56,326 nt of DNA, from assembly GCA_028285085.1 (NCBI GenBank), contig JANQQI010000078.1, positions 1 through 56,326 on the forward strand, written 5' to 3'. Numbering within the stretch: position 1 is the first letter of the stretch; every line of letters begins with the position of its first letter. This DNA comes from Saprospiraceae bacterium (GTDB lineage: Bacteria > Bacteroidota > Bacteroidia > Chitinophagales > Saprospiraceae). The translations under genes and the position numbers were made by a program. The notes below the pieces were generated by a model. That model saw only the letters and a program-made list of their open reading frames with translations, searched no databases and was not told the origin of the DNA. This document shows positions 51,805-56,326 of this stretch, piece by piece.

Positions 51805-53247
51805 ATGAAATTGATAATAAATAAAATATTGTTATGCCTTTACTGCATACTCACTTTGTTGAGTTGCAATCAGGAGAAAAGTACTCCGAACCAAGCTGTT
51901 GATCCCTATGCTTCATTAACACCCTGCCAACCGGAGGGATTAGAAGAAGAAATTCTGTGTGGAACCTTAATGGTCGATGAGAACAGGGTAAAAAAGAATA
52001 GAAAAATCCCCATCAACATTTACCTTTTCCCGTCAACTCAACCCAATCCAGAGCGTAAAGTCTTTCTGGAGTATAATGGTGGCCCAGCCTCGCCCAATGA
52101 GAATTTATTGTTCTTGTACGAAAAAGGCGGTCCTAGTTACTACATCAGAGCATTCGCCGACATTTTAATTATTGATCAGAGAGGCACTGGCGCTTCCGAG
52201 ATCCCTTGCGCTGCTTATGATGACCTGCAATTTAGTAGTCACCTATTCGATTTGAATCTAGTCAAAAAATGCCTGGAAGAAAGTCAAAAATCGGTTGATC
52301 TTTCTCATTACAGCACTGCCGCTTCAGTCGAAGATATCGAAGCAGTGAGAGCTTGGCTAAATATCCCCAAACTTGACATCAGTGGTCTGTCGTACGGTAC
52401 CCGAACAGCTTTGGAATATATGAGAAGATATCCGGAAAAGGTAGGGTCAATGATTCTAACCGGAACCGTTTCACCAAGTTTTGGTTATGCCCGTCATCTT
52501 GATTTTGAAATTGAAAAACAACTTCAGACGCTCATTCAACGATGCGAAAAGGATTCGGCTTGCCAGAAAACATTCCCTGATTTTGGACACTCTATTTATA
52601 GTCTGCGGGATCAACTACAAGTTGCTCCGGTCACGATTGGTTACACTAAATCAAATGGAGAAACAATCAACGTTTTTATCAACGATACGATTTACGTCCG
52701 TATGATTGGTCAACTTTTTCTGTCGGGACGAAATATTGAGGCTTTACCCCTCTTAATTCATGAGTTTAAAAATGGTAATCCGAAGCCGCTCATAAAAACG
52801 AACGTTCAATCCTCCCGCCGAGTAATGAGTCTTTATTTATCTCAATTTTGCCCGGATGATATTTTTAATAATCCAGTGAATGAAGAAGCCTATAAAGACT
52901 TATTTACATACGGTGAAATGGGACTAATGGAAGTCAGAGCCTGTGCCGAATGGCTACAATTACCTTCTCCCGATTGGTTAAGTAAGTCCTTACGAGGCGA
53001 CGCACCGGTGTTATTAATAACCGGAAAAATGGATACACAAACCCCACCCAGAATGGCTGAAAAAGTGGCCTCAGTGTTAAAAAACAGCAGACATATTTTG
53101 CTCCCCCAACAAGGACATGCCCTCACGGCCTATGACTGTTGGGATCATCTCGTTTCACAATTTTTACAATCAAAAAATCTACAAACGATTGATACTAGCT
53201 GTTTACAAACATTGAAAAGACCTAATTTTAAATTAAGTTTGAATTAA
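51805..53247 (+). CDS. TAP-like alpha/beta hydrolase lipoprotein
   Basis: The ATG at 51805 starts a lipoprotein signal (MKLIINKILLCLYCILTLLSC); the frame extends upstream to 51736 but the extension is unlikely. The 480-residue protein is an alpha/beta hydrolase of the tripeptidyl-aminopeptidase type: FLEYNGGPASPNENLL, IIDQRGTGASEIPC (oxyanion and lid area), nucleophile elbow GLSYGT (Ser196), acid in ITGKMDTQTPP and histidine in LPQQGHALTA. The C-terminal TAP-like domain supports peptide or ester hydrolysis at the envelope. It precedes a convergent HxlR gene by 3 bp. Confidence 0.85.
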   Translation: MKLIINKILLCLYCILTLLSCNQEKSTPNQAVDPYASLTPCQPEGLEEEILCGTLMVDENRVKKNRKIPINIYLFPSTQPNPERKVFLEYNGGPASPNENLLFLYEKGGPSYYIRAFADILIIDQRGTGASEIPCAAYDDLQFSSHLFDLNLVKKCLEESQKSVDLSHYSTAASVEDIEAVRAWLNIPKLDISGLSYGTRTALEYMRRYPEKVGSMILTGTVSPSFGYARHLDFEIEKQLQTLIQRCEKDSACQKTFPDFGHSIYSLRDQLQVAPVTIGYTKSNGETINVFINDTIYVRMIGQLFLSGRNIEALPLLIHEFKNGNPKPLIKTNVQSSRRVMSLYLSQFCPDDIFNNPVNEEAYKDLFTYGEMGLMEVRACAEWLQLPSPDWLSKSLRGDAPVLLITGKMDTQTPPRMAEKVASVLKNSRHILLPQQGHALTAYDCWDHLVSQFLQSKNLQTIDTSCLQTLKRPNFKLSLN

Positions 53248-53250
53248 AAA

Positions 53251-53592
53251 TTACTTCCCAATTATCTTCTTTCGATGATTAATCCCCCAATCCGTTAAAG
53301 CCTGAAATACAGCATCTAAAGTTTTTCCATAATCCGTCAAGGCATATTCAACCGTAATTGGAGATGTATCTCTGACCGTACGGGAGACAATTTTATGGCT
53401 CTCCAGGAATTTTAAATCCATGGAAAGCATTCTGCCGGTAATTCTGGGTATACTGTTTTTAATTTCGTTGAAGCGCATAGTGCCACCGATATACAAAGTG
53501 GTCATGATAATGATTTTCCATCTCCCGCTTAACAACTCCATGGTATCCATCACCGGCAATAATTTCTGAGCTATTTCTGTCTTTTTATCCAT
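53251..53592 (-). CDS. HxlR-family transcriptional regulator
   Basis: A 113-residue winged-helix protein: MELLSGRWKIIIMTTLYIGG, FNEIKNSIPRITGRMLSMDL (recognition helix) and SRTVRDTSPITVEYALTDYG (wing). Unlike the HxlR at 41576-41896 it has no N-terminal Cys before the first helix, so it is probably not a thiol switch and may sense a ligand. It is divergent from the NmrA-like gene over a 118-bp region rich in TATAC repeats. Confidence 0.92.
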   Translation of the reverse strand: MDKKTEIAQKLLPVMDTMELLSGRWKIIIMTTLYIGGTMRFNEIKNSIPRITGRMLSMDLKFLESHKIVSRTVRDTSPITVEYALTDYGKTLDAVFQALTDWGINHRKKIIGK

Positions 53593-53600
53593 TTGAATCG

Positions 53601-53651
53601 GTATACTTTTTTATACTAGTATCATTTTGTATACTGTTATACTTTCTATAC
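53601..53651. promoter_or_regulatory. TATAC-repeat operator cluster between HxlR and NmrA-like genes
   Basis: TATAC occurs at 53602, 53612, 53630, 53638 and 53647, all on the plus strand, and ATACTAGTAT at 53613-53622 is a perfect palindrome. A -7-like TAGGTTTG at 53662-53669 follows. The cluster sits directly upstream of the HxlR start codon, consistent with a repressor-binding control region. Confidence 0.5.
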
Positions 53652-53710
53652 TTAATATAGATAGGTTTGTGGTGTTATTCCATTTTTTACATCATAAATC
53701 ACAAAATATT

Positions 53711-54586
53711 ATGGAGACGATCCTCTTGTTCAATGCCACCGGAGCACAGGGAACCACTATTTCACAAAGATTACTAGATACAGGATATCGGGTAATAGCT
53801 CCCGTCCGTTCCGAAAAAAATATTTCGATTCTAAAAGAGAGACATATCGAAGCTTTTTTAACCGACTTCTCTACTCCATCCTTGCTGCCAATCATTCAAA
53901 GAGCCGATAAAGTTATTTTGCAAATACCGGCAGCGGTGGTACCAAGTCTCATGCTTGAAATTGCCGAAAATGCCTTAACAGCTATCCAGCAAGCAGGTCA
54001 CCCTAAAACCATTTTCGTCATCAGTAGTACAATTTCGTCTACCTATACGGGAATACGAAGTGTAGATGCAAGATTAAAAATGGTGGAATTAGCGAGAGAA
54101 AAAGCACCTGATATGCCGATTTTAAGTGCAACGGAATATTTTGAAAACTTCTCAACGGCCTACCGTGAGCCCATACTGAAGAACGGTGTTATTCCCCAAA
54201 CGATCCCTCCTGATTCTCCCGTCAATTATTTATCATGGAATGACCTAGCGACTTATGTCTTAGCAGCTTTAGCATCAGACCAATTAACCGGGCAGGTTTA
54301 TCCCATTGGTGGACATCAAGGATTGACCGGCAATGAATTGGCGGATAGATTAGGGAAGGTATTGGGTAAGCCATTAAATTATGTCCAGGTTTCCCACGCT
54401 CAATTGGAGGGTATCCTAACCCCAATCATGGGTGCTGAAGTGGCCAAAGACTACGCCGAATTTTATCATTGGCAAGATACGACTGGCGCCCTTTTGCTTA
54501 ATCCTGATACCGGTGACATTAGACAATTATTAGATATTCAATTGCCATCTTTTGAAGAATGGGCAAGGCAGGCGTTTAAAGTATAA
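53711..54586 (+). CDS. NmrA-like NAD(P)-binding protein
   Basis: The ATG at 53711 (METILLFNATGAQGTTIS) is preferred over 53627, which lies in the operator cluster. The 291-residue protein has the Rossmann motif as NATGAQG, PVRSEKNISILKERHIEAFL after strand 2, and a C-terminal LNPDTGDIRQLL and SFEEWARQAF. It resembles the NmrA/HSCARG and QOR2-like atypical SDR proteins, which sense the NADP/NADPH state or reduce quinones. The YxxxK catalytic pair is not obvious, so a sensor role is possible. Control by the divergent HxlR is likely. Confidence 0.85.
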   Translation: METILLFNATGAQGTTISQRLLDTGYRVIAPVRSEKNISILKERHIEAFLTDFSTPSLLPIIQRADKVILQIPAAVVPSLMLEIAENALTAIQQAGHPKTIFVISSTISSTYTGIRSVDARLKMVELAREKAPDMPILSATEYFENFSTAYREPILKNGVIPQTIPPDSPVNYLSWNDLATYVLAALASDQLTGQVYPIGGHQGLTGNELADRLGKVLGKPLNYVQVSHAQLEGILTPIMGAEVAKDYAEFYHWQDTTGALLLNPDTGDIRQLLDIQLPSFEEWARQAFKV

Positions 54587-54754
54587 AATGGCTTCGAATG
54601 TATCCGGCAGTGGATGAAGAGGCCAGAAAATTACTATTTATCTAATACGGAGATGAGTAATGTGGGCATTTCCAAGGGAGGTCTTAAAAGCAAAAGTCTT
54701 ATCTTACCCTAATCAATATGAATCGATTAAGCAACAAATGATACCACAACAAGC

Positions 54755-56077
54755 ATGAGATTTTTCCTTTTGGCCTTCCTCTTTTTATGCACGCTTAATG
54801 CCTCCTTGTGGGGACAAAAAAAAGTCATCCTAGACACTGATCCCTCCGCCGATCCCGATGATGTCGGCTGCATGGCGATGCTCCATAATATGGCCTCAAA
54901 CGGTGAGTGCGAGATCCTGGCGATGATCAACTCGACGCATTACAAGCAATCGGCCTTAAGCATTAGCGCCATCAATGCATTTTACAATCGAAAAGCGATT
55001 CCCATCGGTGATTACCAAGGCTATCAGACTAAGATTGAGTCTCCGGCACGCAACTATGATTCTCATCTCGCCAAAGTCTACCCCCGTGATTTAAAGACCT
55101 GGAAGGATGCCGTGGATGGCGTCGCGCTGTATCGGGAAATTCTCGCCAGCGCCGAAGATGCCAGTATCACCATTGCCATCATCGGTACGATGCATAATTT
55201 TTATGATCTCTTAAGATCAGAGGGCGATCAATTTAGCCCCTTAAATGGCGTTCAGCTTGTCAAGAAGAAAGTGGAACAAGTCGTTACCATGGGCGGCAAT
55301 TTTATTGACGGAAATGGTTATGATCGTACCAACTGGGGTGGATCAGATACGCTGTGCAGTTATACCGACTGGTCTTGCTTGAATGTGGAAAGAAATCGTA
55401 TGTGCCGCTATGTTATCCAACATTGCCCGAGTCCTTTCGTGGCTTCTGGCTGGGAGGTCGGCTGCGGTGATTATTATAATGCGAACTACGGCAACGTCAT
55501 TACCGGACAGGGGCTGCGAGATCTCGACACCACACATATTCTCCGCCGAAGCTACGAATACCACTTCCTCACCCGCGGCGAAACCCGCGACATCAGTCGG
55601 CATAGCAATGATCAATGCGCCCTCCACTACGCCGTCCGGGGCGAGGGCGATAACTATACCGCCTTCACCAATGGCCAAATCACCTTGTCCGAAAATGGTA
55701 CCTGCACCTGGGAAGCTAGCATAAACAAATCACAGGGGTTCATCCAGAAAAAGCGAGACAAAGATGTCATCGCCGCAGAAATCGAAGCGCTCATGATGAT
55801 GCCCGTTCAGGAAGTGAGCTTAGCACAACCCAGCCCACCTCAACAAATTACCCTAGATCAAGTCAACAAAAAGATCATCTGGAAAAAATCCGTTGATCCG
55901 TCCCAAGGGAGTTGGGTCATTGGCTATAATATCTACCTCGGAGATCACTATCTGAAGACGGCCTACGGCACCCAATTGGTCATTGATGAGCAGATCACCA
56001 AAGCCGGCACGTTGTCGATCAAAGCCTTAAATTCATCAGGCATTGAGAGTGAGGCTAGTGTTTTTAGTTTTAAGTGA
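54755..56077 (+). CDS. Secreted nucleoside-hydrolase-like protein with FN3-like C-terminus
   Basis: A 440-residue protein with a signal peptide (MRFFLLAFLFLCTLNASLWG). The nucleoside hydrolase metal motif DTDPSADPDD (Asp27, Asp29, Asp33, Asp35, Asp36) follows, with ECEILAMINSTHYKQSALSI, IGTMHNFYDLLRSEGDQFS, and VTMGGNF, the usual ribose and calcium contacts. An extra aspartate spacing relative to the classical DTDPGxDD motif is seen. Residues ~350-440 form an FN3-like module (GYNIYLGDHYLKT; GTLSIKALNSSGIES). The product would hydrolyse ribosides in the periplasm or outside. A lipoprotein gene follows at the window edge. Confidence 0.85.
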   Translation: MRFFLLAFLFLCTLNASLWGQKKVILDTDPSADPDDVGCMAMLHNMASNGECEILAMINSTHYKQSALSISAINAFYNRKAIPIGDYQGYQTKIESPARNYDSHLAKVYPRDLKTWKDAVDGVALYREILASAEDASITIAIIGTMHNFYDLLRSEGDQFSPLNGVQLVKKKVEQVVTMGGNFIDGNGYDRTNWGGSDTLCSYTDWSCLNVERNRMCRYVIQHCPSPFVASGWEVGCGDYYNANYGNVITGQGLRDLDTTHILRRSYEYHFLTRGETRDISRHSNDQCALHYAVRGEGDNYTAFTNGQITLSENGTCTWEASINKSQGFIQKKRDKDVIAAEIEALMMMPVQEVSLAQPSPPQQITLDQVNKKIIWKKSVDPSQGSWVIGYNIYLGDHYLKTAYGTQLVIDEQITKAGTLSIKALNSSGIESEASVFSFK

Positions 56078-56200
56078 AACAATTGATAATTAAAAAGCGG
56101 ATGGCCGAATGCTGTTTCTTTCCTATATGATGTTTTACTCCGCTTTCAGAAGGACAAACGAAAGACTTATAAAAATGAGGTATACTAAAATGTCATCTAC

Positions 56201-56326
56201 ATGAAGCTACTTTCGCTTATTACCGCAATACTGGTCACATTAAGTAGCTGCCAAGAAGCAATAAATAAAAACAGTAGTAACGATAGTCATTCTGCTCAAG
56301 AACCTAGATTAGTATTTGACATTGAC
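56201..56326 (+). CDS. Lipoprotein, 3' part cut by the window; possibly nucleoside hydrolase-like
   Basis: Forty-two codons are present. The protein starts with a lipoprotein signal (MKLLSLITAILVTLSSC, Cys17), a Ser/Asn/Gln linker, and ends at the window edge with EPRLVFDID. The last residues fit the opening strand of a nucleoside hydrolase-like domain (VFDxD), and the upstream gene is of that family, so a paralogue is suspected. The evidence is too short to be sure. Confidence 0.6.
   Translation, partial: MKLLSLITAILVTLSSCQEAINKNSSNDSHSAQEPRLVFDID

Noticed and set aside
1-56326. CRISPR arrays, rRNA or tRNA genes, integrase, toxin-antitoxin or classical defence genes
   Set aside because: Reading through the window gave no regularly spaced direct repeats of CRISPR length, no rRNA-like or cloverleaf sequence, and no recognisable nuclease, recombinase or toxin family.

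Overview
The window is chromosomal DNA of a free-living member of the Bacteroidota, most likely of the Saprospiria/Lewinella type. Four proteins carry signal peptides and C-terminal type IX secretion (T9SS) sorting domains with the 'PNP' motif. Several promoters fit the Bacteroidota -33 TTG / -7 TAnnTTTG consensus, Shine-Dalgarno sequences are largely absent, and a TonB-dependent receptor, DUF6090 and WG-repeat proteins are present. No rRNA, tRNA, CRISPR array, integrase or intact transposase was seen. The species call is an inference from protein style.

Layout. 1-10.5 kb: an edge-cut luciferase-like oxidoreductase, a polytopic membrane protein, a VOC protein, NudK, a zinc-ribbon membrane protein, a T9SS beta-helix protein, a DoxX-like protein with a Cys-rich tail, a beta-propeller lipoprotein, small unknowns, and an AraC regulator with a DHFR/RibD-like reductase. 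10.6-16.9 kb: a WG-repeat protein, an unknown lipoprotein, DUF6090, a YaeR-type VOC protein, a bestrophin channel and a second T9SS protein. 16.9-22.8 kb: an AT-rich run of poorly characterised secreted proteins and lipoproteins with a TylF-like methyltransferase, peppered with copies of a ~98-bp double-hairpin repeat. It ends in a Crp/Fnr regulator, an alpha/beta hydrolase behind a 22-bp perfect palindrome, and a DoxX protein. 22.9-28.9 kb: a large T9SS protein, an unknown membrane protein, an empty 650-bp stretch, a secreted lipase-like lipoprotein and an ABM-type protein. 28.9-34.8 kb: a TonB-dependent receptor followed 11 bp later by a TPR/coiled-coil/TM adenylate cyclase, a secreted unknown and a VOC protein. 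35-37.8 kb: a small protein and folE behind a promoter overlapping a 7-1-7 inverted repeat, then a Tat-exported PhoX phosphatase.

37.8-48 kb holds regulator-enzyme modules: a serine hydrolase/NTF2-like pair divergent from an AraC gene; a T9SS protein with a eukaryote-like TLDc domain; HxlR divergent from an MBL-fold hydrolase; and an NTF2-like / DUF4437 cupin / AraC-GyrI-DUF7000 fusion / serine hydrolase / RidA series. 48-54.6 kb continues this style: AraC with DUF4345 and an SDR downstream of a 21-bp-spaced direct repeat, a WD40 gene remnant, an outer-membrane barrel with a decayed partial duplicate, a TAP-like hydrolase, and HxlR divergent from an NmrA-like protein over a TATAC-repeat cluster. 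The window ends with a secreted nucleoside-hydrolase-like protein and the first 42 codons of a lipoprotein.

Most identifiable genes concern handling of small reactive or xenobiotic molecules (VOC, MBL, RidA, SDR, NmrA, DoxX, DHFR-like, ABM) under local one-component regulators, plus secretion of cell-surface proteins. I found no clear new defence or mobile system. The most distinctive signals are the repeat family, the operator candidates beside their regulators, the receptor-cyclase pair, the bacterial secreted TLDc protein and the AraC-GyrI-DUF7000 fusion.
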